From assembly GCA_015039465.1 (NCBI GenBank), contig MU130073.1, forward strand, positions 361,594 through 419,598: 58,005 nucleotides of DNA, given 5' to 3'. This document shows, one piece after another, positions 23,493 through 36,096 of the stretch (positions are counted from its first letter, which is position 1; each line of letters starts with the position of its first letter). The notes under the pieces were generated by a model that did no database searches, was not told where the DNA came from, and saw nothing but the letters and a program-made list of their open reading frames with translations. The DNA comes from Phlegmacium glaucopus (Eukaryota; Basidiomycota; Agaricomycetes; Agaricales; Cortinariaceae). Made by a program: the position numbers and the translations under genes.

Positions 23493-26400
23493 CTATGGGT
23501 CTTCTTCAACAACCGTCCTGTTGGAGTCGTATGATGACTGACGACGACGGTTCAGGAATGCGGGCCAAGCGAATGACGGGAAAGCCGAAGGTTGAGGTTC
23601 TTCAGTAGGTTCTGGCACAACTACTTCGAAAGTGAACTTCTTCGATATTTTCTCCGACTCATCATCCTGTTCAAAAGACAGCGATTCCTCAGGCTCTTTT
23701 GCATCAGAGTCAGGTTGTTTCTCCCAGGACGTCCAAATGCACCAGGCGATGAGGACTGCAATGACTCCGGACAAAGACCCGATGATAGTGCGATCGACAA
23801 TGCCTGCGTCCTGGAGGCACATGAGTAAAAATGCGGTCAGAAAAGAGACCATGCTTTATTGCGGAAAAAAAAAGATGTGAGATGTGCGATACAAACCAAG
23901 TTCCAGATGAAATCATTCACCTCCACATCAGCAACGCATATGGCAAGCTGAACATGATTGCCAGGGTTTCTAAACCAAACAAAGAATGAGCTCTGGTTCT
24001 CAGGAATCGTTGCTGAATGACAGTTGTGCAAATTTAGAATGGGATGCACATCATACTAAATTTATGCACTAACCGCATCATCAGCTGTGTCTCTGTTTTT
24101 TGTCTGGTTCTGTCGAACTAAAAGCAGCCCTAAAATGATACTGCCGATACTAGCAGTAATGGAACAATAGCTTGAAATTTGTGCGGGAGATCTGTTGGCA
24201 TCGCCACTCTGTTTTCCCAGAAAGGCCACGTTCGCATTCAACAGTACAGTGGCCTGGGTCATATCACGCTGATGAGGATATGCCTGTCCGAGTCATAGTT
24301 AAATACTATGACTCACGTATAGGATGAATTCTCGCCATTCATCGTTCACTTTTTTCAAGGATGTTTCCCAAACAGCCTTGTGCAGGGTACGGTCAACCCA
24401 CATCTTCTGCAATATCTTCAGATGAACGTCTGGGGCTGAGAAAAGAAAAAGAGAAATGGTTTTGATGAACCATGTTCGTTTGTTTGTCCTTGTGCCATAG
24501 ATAGAGTGATCGCGATTTAAACGTGCTTCTGGTTGTCCATAAAAGTGAAGAAATTTCATATGACCTTTGGTAGAAAGTAAATATATCTGGAAGAAATATG
24601 TAATGAAAGGCGACCGTACTGAACACAAACATGAATCGGCCTAAATAAATAGAACGATGAGTTAATTGAGTGTAAAAAGTGATAAATCTATGCTGACTGA
24701 GAAGACTACTGCCTCCATAGGCACCATCCGGTTTCCCGACGTTTTCTAAGTAATTGGGGGCACTCTCAATCCATCTGATGTGATCCAAGCGAAAAATATC
24801 AACCTTTTAGGCTATCTGCCAGAGATAATATTTTATACAGATCGTCCAAGGTATATGGTGATGTAGCGTAGGGTGATGTTATGCTGTCTTCAAGGTTCCT
24901 CAAGATCAAGATAAGGTTTGCAGCTAGGAATGCATAGCACTGACCCCCAATAAAATGCATCACTGTACCTCTCAATTGACAGACCAGATCATTTGTCAAT
25001 TGAAGGGCACTTGGATATGCTACACAATGGCACCTACGACCATGAAATTCAGAAACAGCTAGATAGCGAGCGCTGAGGGTTCGCACCAATATTGAGCTTC
25101 CATTTCGTATTCTGGGGGTATACGTGAGAATGAACCAAGTCGAGCATCGATAGCATGAGGAAGACATACGAAGGTGTCTACTGGAACTAACGCCTTTGAT
25201 TTCCTCCCAATTGCGTAAGAGGTCAGAAGAAAAGTGGTCCAAAAAGAAGATAGTTCGGAGTTGATGATTTGCGAAATAATAGTCAGTCACATAGGTGTCA
25301 TTCGCATCCAAGTTTATATCAAGCACGAGATCAGTCTCCGCAGGGATTAGAATATGATTTGTGGCTATGAAGGTCTCGATGATGCCGATGTGACGAACGA
25401 TCCTCTTGAAATAAGCGGAGTCATATAGATCCACATCTGTAAAGATTCTCTGAAATTGATTTAATTCCAACTTTTTGTGCATTACAGGATTGGAAAACCT
25501 TTTCTGCGTTGTAAAAATAGCAAGCGCCCTCTGGGTGAGTACAAAGCGTCCAACCAGGCGGATCCGAGCGGCTAAATGAATTCAATTCAAAGCGAGATTA
25601 GATTGAGCTTTAGCACCTACTCCGAAAAATCTATCGCCATTGGTTTCATCTCTACCCTTGTTGCCTTATTCGGTCTAGCAGATATTATAGTAAGTGATGA
25701 AAAAAATTTAGTAGTGGGTAGATGCTTACATCCTACGCCTCTTCTCGTATCGTTGAAAGTTTTCCGGTGCTACTGCGCAAATGCGGGTGTGGTCTAATGG
25801 CGGAATCTCCATCTCATCAGATAAAATCCGAATTTGGGAACTGGTCCCGACCGCCCCACGCGAAGGCATTTCGGTACATTGTTCAATTGGTGGCTCCGAA
25901 GCAGGCGTACGGACGCGTAAGCTAGAGATTTCTCCCCCAGAAAATAGCTCTATAGATTCAACTGGCGAATCCGAACGGGGCTCGGCCGGGAAAAATTGAG
26001 ATATACGAGGATGATGTAATATAGCCTCATGGATATCAACGGCACGGGGTTGCGTAAGTTCGGGTGAAGACATGGAATATGTCCGGCGTGGACTTGTGGG
26101 TTGAACTGTAACCGTGTATCCACCTCCAAGGGGTGATTGTGCATCGTTCGACCTAACACTGTGGGAGGAACGTGATGTAGTCCGGCTGCGAGAGATAATA
26201 CCGAGGTTATGCGAGGACCTGGATGCATTTAACATCTGCGAAGATCGAGCAGAATCGTGCACTCCAGTGCCATAAGGATTCATGGAACATGAGATATTAT
26301 CAAGAGGGACCACCATCTGATCAACGTTGGTGTCATCAAACTCCTTCAAATGCTCAGATGCTTGATCGCCTGAATCGATTCCATCTTTAGATCCTGGATT

Positions 26401-26601
26401 CGAGGTGGGTGGCTTCGGGCGCCTTTGCTTCCCATACAAATTTTGCCATTTTGAGCATAAATATTTCCACAAACCCACCAAGCGCCGGAAGAGACTTGCG
26501 AAATCATTTGGATGATGCTTGATTGATCTAAGATTCCAAAGAAACTTGTAGAAAGTAATTACCCTTGTCCAAGCTCGCTGCATTGAAGCAGCTAACGCCA
26601 T
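23493..26601 (-). CDS. WW-like/transmembrane family protein, long form, copy 3
   Basis: Exon 1 (26601 to about 25730) starts 'MALAASMQRAWTRVITFYKF' and encodes about 290 residues with 'SRSS' repeats. The WW-like motif 'DPPGWTLCTHPEGACYFYN' is intact. Later exons give 'RIFTDVDLYDSAYFKRIVRH', 'TIFFLDHFSSDLL', 'MHFIGG', 'FYGQPEARLNRDHSIYGT', 'ATVLLNANVAFLGKQS' and membrane segments 'SSYCSITASIGSIILGLLLV', 'SFLTAFLLMCLQDAG' and 'IGSLSGVIAVLIAWCIW', ending with an acidic stretch and basic tail. It appears intact and is likely an integral membrane protein of unknown role. It lies head-to-tail with copy 2, with the broken short copy between. Internal exon borders are approximate. Confidence 0.8.
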
Positions 26602-27059
26602 ATAGAAATATCAGGTTGGGTCACTGGTGGAGTCGGAAGCTGTTCGTCCAGTCTTTCCTGTGTTACAGTGTCCCAATTTTCGGAACTTCAGGACTGCATC
26701 TTTACTCATCCAAGCCTAAGGCTGGTGCCAAACATTGCCAATCCACTGCTCAGCACTCAGCAGCCATGAGTGCTAAATATAAATGCTTTACCATATGATT
26801 TACATTATGTTATGATTATAGCGACCTCGGAGCGTTAGCGCTGATAGCTAGTTAGTAGCCGATCAGTGGCGCTCGATCATCATATTAGCCGCAGTGGAAT
26901 GAAGGCAGTGAGCATAGTTTATTTAATTAAATAATTATAATTCATTATCTGAGTCTTTTAATAGCAAAAGTGTTTTTAGGGTATTTTCATATTCTTTTTA
27001 TCTTGCCATGCATATTCACGATATTTGGGCATATATTCTCCCCCCTTTCAATGTCAGCA
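26602..27059. other. 5' flank of copy 3
   Basis: Counterpart of 20888-21345, with the same AT-rich core and a GCGCT-containing segment ('GGAGCGTTAGCGCTGATAGC') at about 26830. No gene. Confidence 0.55.
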
Positions 27060-27330
27060 GGGTCCTCAGCAGTGTGCATCTCACAATAAAGCTATACATC
27101 CTTGAATCTGTAACTATGCATCTTCAACAACCGTCCTATTGGGGTAGTTAATACTAGTAAGGCCGACGGTGCAGCAACGCGGGCCAGGCAAATGACAGAG
27201 GAAGACTCAAGCCCAGAGCCGACTCTCGAGGCGTACCTACCTCGAAAGTGAAGTTCTTCGATCTTTTCTCCTAGCCATCATCTTTTTCAAAAGACAGTGA
27301 ACCTATGCATCAACAGCTGCATCTCTATTT
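27060..27330 (-). pseudogene. Second stray last-exon fragment of a long family member
   Basis: 'CATCTTCAACAACCGTCCTA', 'GGCCGACGGTGCAG', 'CGAAAGTGAAGTTCTTCGAT' and 'TTTTTCAAAAGACAG' match the last exon of the intact copies. The rest of the exon is deleted. It is the counterpart of 21346-21721 and shows that a further long copy once lay next to copy 3. Confidence 0.6.
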
Positions 27331-27532
27331 TTAGTTTGTTAATTCGACGGTATACATAGGGATCAGCGGGACTTTAACAAATGTCGTAGAAAATATCAGT
27401 AAGAGACCTACCAGCAGTCGAAACTCAAAAAAACAAAGGTTCTCAAATGTCCATTCATGATTGATGGTTCAAACAAGTTATTTGGCACCTATGATAAAAC
27501 TAGACTGACAGGACGAAATAATTCAAGTAAAA

Positions 27533-28733
27533 CTACACTTGCTTTCTCCTCTTCCGTGGTCCTTGTGAATCTCCAAATCCATCTGGGTCGCCCATCTCTA
27601 CGCCATCCACTTCGTCTAAACCCGGTTTCAAACCCTTCATTTTTCGTGTTTGCAACTTCAAAAGGTCCTGCTTGCCAACATGCACCCGTCCACGAAGATC
27701 TCCCATCTCGTCCACATCCATATTTTTCTTCTTCTTCCCAAGTCCCTTCTCCACATCCGTCTTTTTTAGTTTTGGTCGTTTCATTGCTTGTTTCAACATT
27801 TCAGGATCAGCGGATTGATGACGACGGAGTGTTAGATCTAAAGAAGGTCCCATTGGAATCAGTTCTACACGAGGTATTCGTGTTCCGGAAGCGAGCAACT
27901 TGGTGGTGTATGTCCTGATATGGACTTTGGGAAGGATGGAAGTGTCCTCAGGGGAAGGATGCTGATTGGGATACATGTTTACGGTGGTGTTGTTGAGGGA
28001 TGCAGGTGTTGGAGCACATGATATACTAATAACGTGTTCTAAACCAGGGAGACATATTGTTTCGATCTGCTCGCCATTGAAAAAGCCGAGTAGGATTGAT
28101 TTCAGTTGTATGAAACGGGGATGGGTATCAAACAGCTCCGATGCAAAGTGCATCAATGGTTTGTGGCCTGGCGTTGACTTTGGAGTCTTGAAAAAAAGGA
28201 ACCAAGCAATTTTACTATGACTGAGATTAAGATGAAGACGAAAACATACCTTGAAATCTGCCATTCCTACCCAACTTTCAACCCCAACCTCGGTCATATC
28301 TAACACACTCCCATCGTACATCCTTACAAAAGTTAATCCATGTGGACGTTTTTTTGTCGTTTGTCCAACCACAAACATGGAAGCATCGTTTTTGTTCGCC
28401 CAAAACTCTAGAGATGAAGCACTTTCGAAAGGATGAACTGGATTTTTTTTGTTGAATGCAATTGCATGAGGGCGCTTTAGAGTCATCTATGGATTCATTG
28501 GATAGGTTCAAAAAGGTGGTATAACGATAATACTGACGAGTTCACGCATGACAGAGTTGAGGGCTTCGCCGGTATGTGTACCCTTCACAAAGATAGTTGT
28601 CCGAGGATCCTCGATTTCCTTAGGTTGACGGGCATCTAAGGCCCTTTTAGACCGGGCATTTTTGGGTTTACTAAGTAGATTTGTGAGTATAGAAAGGTAA
28701 CCAAAGATTTGTTACTGACATTGTACGCAACAT
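27533..28733 (-). CDS. RPF2: Ribosome biogenesis protein RPF2 (Brix domain)
   Basis: In fungi Rpf2 works with Rrs1 to bring the 5S RNP (5S rRNA, uL18, uL5) into pre-60S particles in the nucleolus. Exon 1 (ATG at 28733, 'MLRT') joins by a 5' intron to 'IKPKNARSKRALDAR', then 'EIEDPRTTIFVKGTHTGEAL', then after another intron 'MTLKRPHAIAFNKKN' and the Brix hallmarks 'SLEFWANKNDASMFVVGQ', 'KKRPHGLTFVRMYDGSVLDM'. A 63-bp in-frame intron follows 'GMADFK'. The C-terminal half includes 'HPRFIQLKSILLGFFNG', 'PRVELIPMGPSLDL' and a Lys/Arg-rich tail ending 'GPRKRRKQV', a likely nucleolar signal. Length is about 325 residues, normal for the family. It is intact; a scrambled relic lies at 14935-16590. Confidence 0.92.
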
Positions 28734-29329
28734 TTCTACTCGATTGCTCGATAGTAGAAAACTTTCGAGTTCGTTAGTAAAGCTAAAGCAAATAGATAGA
28801 AACAACGGCATATCGGCACACCTATCCCTTCGTCGGTTAGGGCCAATGTTGTATCACAGTATCATGTAGTCTGCAGTCCTTCTCAGAGAAATAAGTGCCA
28901 AGGTGACAGTTAAATTAGCAGCCAGACAGTTAAGTATTAGAATGCACCGTCCAAGTTCATCTCAATCCTCAACTTGGTATCCTTTTTGGCGGTATAAGTT
29001 TACATATGCTTAGATTAATTACACAGAAAATGCAACACAACTGAAACTTATCAAGTCTCCCTTCATTCACTTTCAGTGACGATGAACCCACACGCGGTTA
29101 TCCATGGCAGAACCTGTCTAGATCTATCTGGGGTTTGGCTGGTCATATTAAGCTCTCTGTGACCATGACTGTTCTGCCTTGCCCTTGTCACCAGTAGCAT
29201 AAGACGAGGTCATCCTTGCCTAGTGACTACTCAGCGCATTAAATGTGTAACCAAGGCGTACGTTTTTCATTAAGGATTACATGAAACCGTAATGAAGTTG
29301 TTCCCCGTAATAAATATGTAGGGTGGCCA
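28734..29329. other. RPF2-XPG intergenic region
   Basis: Holds the RPF2 upstream region and the XPG gene's 3' flank. About 28970-29260 is copied in the pseudogene block at 15500-15850 and partly again at 17078-17140. No gene seen. Confidence 0.6.
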
Positions 29330-31150
29330 CTACGCAGTGGGATTATCTCCAAAATAGTTACCAACTAGGAGAGTATTGAAATCGTCTGCCTCTCCTCTCA
29401 ATGCATAACTGAGTCCATAGTGTTGTAACACTCTCGTTACTTCAACGTCGTCTTTCGGGGTGGTCTTCAATACCTCTAACGAGGGAACTGCAGGAAGCGT
29501 TTTAAAGACAAGGCGCGCGATCTCGATCTGAGCGAGGTAATCCTCTTGTGATAGCTTCGGTTTGTATTTGGTCTCGAGTTCAATTATACGTTCTATAGAG
29601 CCATGGTCCTTGATAAATTTGTAAGCACGCATAGGTCCCACATTGACGATCCGCTGAGTAAAATCTGTTCCTAAAAGGAGGGCGAAATCAATGAAAGAAT
29701 TCCGGTCCAAGTCGAGTTCAGCCCGAACTTCTGCACCAGAAACGATGACAAGGGGTACCAGCCGATTCGTGATATTCTTGATCATGGGCGCTTCATAAAC
29801 GAGAACATCCTTCAAAGAAAAGGTTAGTAAGATCCCGGAGCTCAAAGTATCTTAGTTGTTAATTACGCACAGTATCTTCTGTGACCACAAAATCTGCCAG
29901 TCCTTGATGAAACATGGCGGAAGCAAGAGCTTCTGCCTCAATAGCGCCGGTGGCCTCAATACATGGAATTCCCATGGCTTGAAGAATTTCTCTACATTCT
30001 TGATAGGTTTGAGGGGTTGGGATATCCGTGCGTCGTTGGAAAGACGTTGTGATGGAGTGGCTTTTGTCCACTAACGTATGAATGTCGTTGATGGTAGAGA
30101 TAGGAAAATCTAGAGGCGCAGCGGGCTTCAAGTACATGGAGATTGAAGTGTCGATTTTTTCCCATACTTTGCCTTCATCAACGGTAAGTTGGTTTTGAGC
30201 CTTGGTCATCACGAGGTCGACACGGTCTTCTTCCTCGTCTGCCGATAGAAGTGGTGCTTCAGAGGGCATGGACGCAAGTTTCGCGACATTGGCTTTGAAG
30301 TTTAGAGATAAAGATTTGATAATATTTAGGATTTGATCTGGGTCAGCGGTAATAGGAGCCTATGTAACCGAACTAACTGTCAGAGTGATATATCAAGGAA
30401 AGAAACATTCAATACGGACAGGAATATCAGACGGAGGAGTCTTCAGGCTAGGGTATAGTGGTGGTGGCTCCTGCTCTTGGAGTGAAGGCTTAGAATCTCC
30501 ATCGGCCTGTTGAAGAGTGTCCTGTGGAAGCGGAGCTGCAGCTCCGGCTTCCAGTGAGAGCGAAACATCGCTAAGGCGTTCTGCAACAGAACGCTTTTTG
30601 TCTACATCAAAACTTTGAAATTGGCTTGTGATAACTTTCAGTTGAATCAGCCGTTGCAGGCGGTCGTTTTCGATAGATCCTCGTGCAGCTGCAAGACGGC
30701 GTACTTCGTGTCGTCGCTCACCCTTGTTTAATCCATTCGTCAAACTAGAGTCATCGTTATAGGAGTAATTTGGGTCTTGCCTCGCGTGCTTTGGCATGAT
30801 TCCGACCCTGCCCATCGAAAACGCATATTGCAGAGACTCCATTATCAGCCAGTTCCTTCGCAATCCTGTACCAGCCCAATACATGTCGGCATGCACCATA
30901 ACCTTGTGAAAAGTGCAAACGTTGTGTTATAAGCGTTCCATCGCTAGATATAAATTTAGGCCCAAACTTTGTGAGAGAAGAACAAGACTCACATGACAAT
31001 TCTCTTGCCTTGGATGTCTTGAAGGCGATTTGGGAGTTTTTTAAGAACAACTGGACTGATTCAAGGTAAGTTTTTCAACCCCCCCAGAATTGTTCATAAG
31101 ACCGTTTACCATCTCTTCTGTAGGAAAGGAGTAAGTCCTTGTACTCCCAT
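29330..31150 (-). CDS. XPG/Rad2-family structure-specific nuclease
   Basis: Member of the FEN1/EXO1/XPG nuclease family, which uses two metal ions to cut flaps or junctions in DNA. Exon 1 starts 'MGVQGLTPFLQK' (ATG at 31150); the next encodes 'VVLKKLPNRLQDIQGKRIV', then 'DGTLITQRLHF', 'RHVLGWYRIAKEL' and 'ICVFDGQ' (XPG-N), with an Arg-rich helix 'ERRHEVRRLAAARGS'. The XPG-I part is 'GIPCIEATGAIEAEALAS', then 'VVTEDT' joined across a 59-bp intron to 'DVLVYEAPM'; 'LLGTDF' and 'VGPMRAYKFIK' form the helix-hairpin region. All seven acidic positions expected from FEN1 are visible (IDG, FDG, two Glu, two Asp of TEDTD, GTDF). The start differs from FEN1 ('MGI.GL'), so I leave the symbol empty. The stop of coatomer alpha lies 142 bp upstream. 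Confidence 0.85.
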
Positions 31151-31292
31151 GTGCTCATTGAATATTGCAAGTGTCGAATATTAAAATAAGGTGTGCCAAG
31201 CACATGCAAATAAACAGAAAAATATCGAATGTCTATTTTACACAAAAACGATCCTTCCGAAGCATAAGACCTCTAAACTACTGTGTCCCTTT

Positions 31293-34200
31293 TCACCAAG
31301 AGGCCGGCAAACCGGACGCAGATCCGCCAATCTCCGTCAATTGAGTAAGAGGGTCTAGAGTTCCCTTGAACTGAGGCAGGAAAGCAGCATCCGTGTATGG
31401 GCAATGAACCGAAGGCGAGCCTTTGTATATGGGAGTATATGTCACCGCGCAGATTTCGAATGGGCTGAATTCGTCATAAGCAATCTCAACGGCATTGCGA
31501 GGGTTACGGTCGCCAGCAGCAATACGCGCCCGAGCCTAGATAGCGAAAAGATAAAGGACTGAGAACAAGGAACAAAGGATAAATAGCAAAAGCTATACCT
31601 GTGCGACAATTTTTGGGTCAGGTTTCAGTTCCAGCAGGCGTTTTGCAAATCTAGCTGCATGTGCATGATTATTAGCTTTGGCGAATGCACCAATGGCACT
31701 ACGCAAGGCAATCTGCAAGTGTGGTGGTTGAAGAGAGCATTGCGTAAAGTAAGCAGCCAATTCAAGGTTCCTTGTGACATTATCCGGCTCCTCCTCGGCA
31801 ACTCGTTGTTGCTCTAATACTATAGACACACCAAGAAGGTATTCACGAGCAGCCGTCACAGTTTCTCTCCACTACGATATAAAGTTTTATCAGTATGATA
31901 AACATCATCAATAACAATACAAATGCTTGCCTGTTTCGCTTCATCATCGGAAGAAAGAACAACCAGCAGAAGAGCCTGCAAAACGGAACGGAAGGTGTTC
32001 TGGGCATCAGTCAATTTTTTCCCGGATACAAAGCGATATCCTTCTGCCAGTTCCGAGCGAATAGATTGCAGTGATCGCACGGCCACAGGCAACACACGAC
32101 CGGGAGACGATTCGCTAGGATTACGTCGGATATGAAGCTTCAACGGTGGAAGTGAAGCAAAGGGAGACAAGTAAGTGTGTGATGAGCGGTATATCGACAG
32201 GAACAGAGGCTTGAGAGGAGGGAAGTTAACAACGCCGAACTGTCGGTTAAGAAGCTAACAGAGATGTTATTGGAGCCATCTTATCCAAGGAAGATGAAAT
32301 CATACCTGCATAGCTGTCTCGAACGACCCAGCTGCAACATGATCGGCAGCCAGTGGTGAATTCCGGACCCAAAGTTCACTTTCATTAGGTCCAGGAGTTG
32401 CACCTGCACCCAACTCTTCTTCAACGACAACAGTGTCTTCTCCTTCAACAGCAGATTGGAATTCACCGCCATCAGCATCAAGCTCCCAACCGCCCTCCTC
32501 AGGGTCAATCTCATCATGAACCTCTTCCTCTTTAGCCCAGGCATCTAGAGCTGAATGACCAGCAGCAGCGTCGCCGTTGACGTATGCAGGCTCAACGCCA
32601 CCTTCCAGCTGGCCATTGACAAGTGCACGGTCGAAAAAGTTCTCGCCTGAAGACAAAGAAGGCCACAGCAGATCAGTAGTTGGCGTTACGACAGGTGGAG
32701 GTCGTAGAGTCGAGGCGCCAAAAGTAGGTACATCGTCGACGTCAGCTTCAGTCAAGCCTGCTGCTTCGAGAATCTCAGCAGCCAAGTCGTCAAGGCCATT
32801 CGTTTTAGCAGTCAGATAGGCCAAAGGATCTAGTAACGCCTTGAATTTCGATATATGGAGAGAAAATATTTCAAAAAACCACATACGAAGTCCAACGTCT
32901 CTCAAAACCGATATTCTTCCTTGAATATCACCAGCATACAGAGCGTTATGGAATCGTGACATAGGGTCACCACGAGCATCCGCGATTTTTTGCATTTTTG
33001 AGAGCTTCTCTTTGCTACCAGTGGCCAGATATAGGAAAGAAAGTTTATCGAAGTTCTTCGTTTGTTGGTAGGCTTTCTCCACAACCTATTTATAGTGTAA
33101 ATCAAGGTGTTTATGAATGAAAAATGGAGTCAACCTTGTGGTTGCCCTGCTTCAATGCTTGTTGAGCAAGCCGCTCCCAGCATTCTGGACGATTTATAGT
33201 TTTTGCAGTTTCCATTGCAACATCAAGATTGCCACATTCAATAGCAAGCTCGAACCTCGTGTTAGTGTCCTGAACGAAGTGCAATGCAATCTATATATAA
33301 AAATCACAATTTCAATAATGGTCATCATTTAGAAACGAGCATTATTACCTCAGGGAAACCCTTTTGTTGCAAGTACGCAATGATGCTCTGCCCAAGTAAC
33401 GTTGAAGTTCGGATGATATAAAGCATCTCTTCGTAGTTGTTTTTGAGTAACGCCAGCTTGAAACGGTATTCTGTGGGATCGAAGGTGATGGTCCGTGGAC
33501 GAGCAGAGCGGTCGAGACAATATACAGTTTTGCCTTTCACCCGGGTTAGATAAACAGGGTTATCGAGGGTACATATTACACCATGATCTCTGGTATTAAG
33601 CGTCAACAAGTATAAAATAATTTAATATGTGTGGCTGACCCTTGTGCGAGACAGTACTTGACGTGGTTCAAGGTTGAGTAAATGAAAACGCCCGCGTCAT
33701 CCCAAGCACCGGACTTGATTCGAATGGTTTCATGGATAAGACTGTGCTGGGAGAAAGTCTTATTCGCTATGGTGATGGCTGCACGACAACAAGAGTCACT
33801 GTTATGTTTCAGACAGAAGAAAAGACGAGCCTCACTATGCTTGCTCATCAAGGCGACCAAAGAGGAATCGTTACTCCAAATCACATACTTCACTGGAGGA
33901 CTGTTGATCTCGGCAATCGTTTTTTGTTGTTGAATATCATACAGCACAACAGAAGTTGCCGAACTGAGAATGAGGCAGGCAGTGCCGCCGTAAAAGATTT
34001 CATTTGTTTGAACGGGTGGCTTAATCGATTTGACGACGGAATTTGAAAGATCACGAACTTCAATTAGCTGAATCAGAAAAATGAAAGATGAGGAGATCAG
34101 GGATTGTATGGCCAAGAGAGGAACTTACCTGCGTTGCCTTGTTATAGTTCGCGAACCTGTTCCTCGCAACGAAGATTGCACTCTGGCCATTACCCTTCTT

Positions 34201-35665
34201 ACCATCCACACTCGAATCCTTTAACTCGCCCTGGGCTTGCTGTGGGAGGTTGGTCAATTCGTATATGCCATTCTCCGAACTGGTTGTCAAGATGACTGCT
34301 CTCTCAGCGGGATTGAAGCTAAGAGTGCGAGGTGGGACATATGGACTACCAAATTTACGAACGCTGAGCAGGCCGATATCAGCTCCAGTGTTGAAATCAT
34401 ATGAACGGACATATTTGTCGCGGACATAAAAGAGAGAGTCCTGGAAGACAGAGAAGGCAGGCCGCTCGCGTTCAAGCTTGAAAACGATCAATCCACTATC
34501 GTGTCCTGCTGCAAAAAGATTCAGATTCGGATGCGCGGCAAGAACCCAGAAACGATCTTGCTCCCTTCGAAATGTCTGGATAGCCGTTCTTTTGGCCAAG
34601 TCCCATACCCTAACGGTTTTGTCTTCACCGCATGACACGATTAATTCGTGTTTAGGGTGGAAAAGAGCATTGGAGACGTTGTTAAAGTGACCACGGCAAG
34701 AATCCACCTCCCATGCTTTGGTTTCGCCCATTCTCCAGATCTTGATAACGCGATCGTCCGCAGCAGAGATGATAAGAGGGAGAGTAGGATGGAACATAGC
34801 AAAGTTGACGCCGCGGTCGTGACCTTCGAGAACATGCTTGACTGTGGAGAAGTTGTCAAAGGCTTCATAATTGCTTGTACCAGTGCCAGTTGACATTCCT
34901 GGACCTGCATTATTCGGCGATCCTTTGCGAAGCCCTGAGATGTCCCATACACGAACTGTTTGGTCCATAGATGCCGAAACGATAAGGTCTTCTTTTGGAT
35001 GAAATTGTGCAGACATGACATAATGTGAATGGCCAGTGAGGACGGCAATGCATTGACGTGATGTGCTGTTCCAGATACGAATTGTTTGATCGTCGGAGCA
35101 AGAAAGCTACCAATTGCATCAAGCCGAAAAAAAAGGCTAAATTTGAGAAACCTCTACCCAGTGCAAAATGACTCACGATCCAAGGCATCTCATGATGAAA
35201 TTGGACAGTCCGTACGTAATCAAGATGACCATGAAGGGTAAAGAGGCAGCGACGATTTTGAGGTCGAATATCTGCAGTCTGGCTTAGATCGAAAAGTTTG
35301 GCATGGGCCTTCCTTGCTTACCCCAGACCTTGATTTTATAATCATCTCCTCCTGTAGCCAACAATGCTCGACTGGGATGGATCGCAACGCCCCTTACAGG
35401 CCCTATCAAGAACATAAGGACGAAAAACCTTCGTTGCAGCCCATAGCAACAGACCTTCGTGTTCCTCAAATCTATCCACCAACACACCCATGCGATAATT
35501 CCACAATTGGACACTACCATTGTGAAGGGCGGCCGCTAGCAGGGGTTGGGTTGGATGGAATGCAAGACCTAATCATCGTTGGTTATTCAGATACGGTATA
35601 CTTGGAAAAGGCCACAGAGTGATACCTTTCACGCGATTGCTTTTGGATTCGAATTTGGTGAGCAT
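31293..35665 (-). CDS. COP1: Coatomer subunit alpha (COPI)
   Basis: Alpha-COP is part of the COPI coat, which returns cargo from Golgi to ER; its N-terminal propeller binds dilysine motifs. Exon 1 is 35665-35626 ('[13 protein letters not shown]'), joined to '[20 protein letters not shown]', '[20 protein letters not shown]', '[19 protein letters not shown]', '[13 protein letters not shown]' and '[20 protein letters not shown]': successive WD40 blades. A second propeller follows, then the helical part '[17 protein letters not shown]', '[19 protein letters not shown]', an acidic linker (about 32400-32550), and the alpha-COP C-terminal domain, including '[20 protein letters not shown]' and '[14 protein letters not shown]', ending 'SGLPASW'. 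Estimated length is about 1200 residues, as usual. Many short introns; intact. Yeast calls it COP1/RET1, animals COPA. Confidence 0.95.
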
Positions 35666-36096
35666 TACCGACATCCTCGCGACGTCTCTTGGGGATCTTT
35701 TACCGGGTGGGATATAATATAACAAAGATTATGGAAGAGTGAATACAAAAGAGATGAATGAAGGCGCAGCCCCGACGAGGAAAGGACCTTTGGAGACTCA
35801 AGACGTGGCGCCGTTCAATGTGGGAATTTCAGGAAATCCGGTCACGTTATCACGGACTCAAGGTTTCTTCCGGGTCAACATTTGTTGTGTTACGACATCA
35901 TGATATAACACAAATAAATACGATACTAGGGGTCGACCACCTTGCTGACTTTGTAAGCATCTTGGAATGTCATGATACCAGCGCATTTAGCTATTGAAGA
36001 CAGAGTAAAATGTATATAAGAGTTGACTTTGACTCATTGTAAAGCAGCATGATAATCTGATTCCATTGAAAGGATTTATTCTGAATTAGTAGCCAT
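35666..36096. other. Coatomer alpha upstream region; no gene seen
   Basis: Contains the coatomer alpha promoter on the minus strand (a TATAATATAAC-like stretch near 35710-35725 on the plus strand) and no convincing coding exon. Confidence 0.4.

Noticed and set aside
27457..27918. 153-codon plus-strand frame opposite RPF2
   Set aside because: Antisense shadow of the RPF2 C-terminal coding region.
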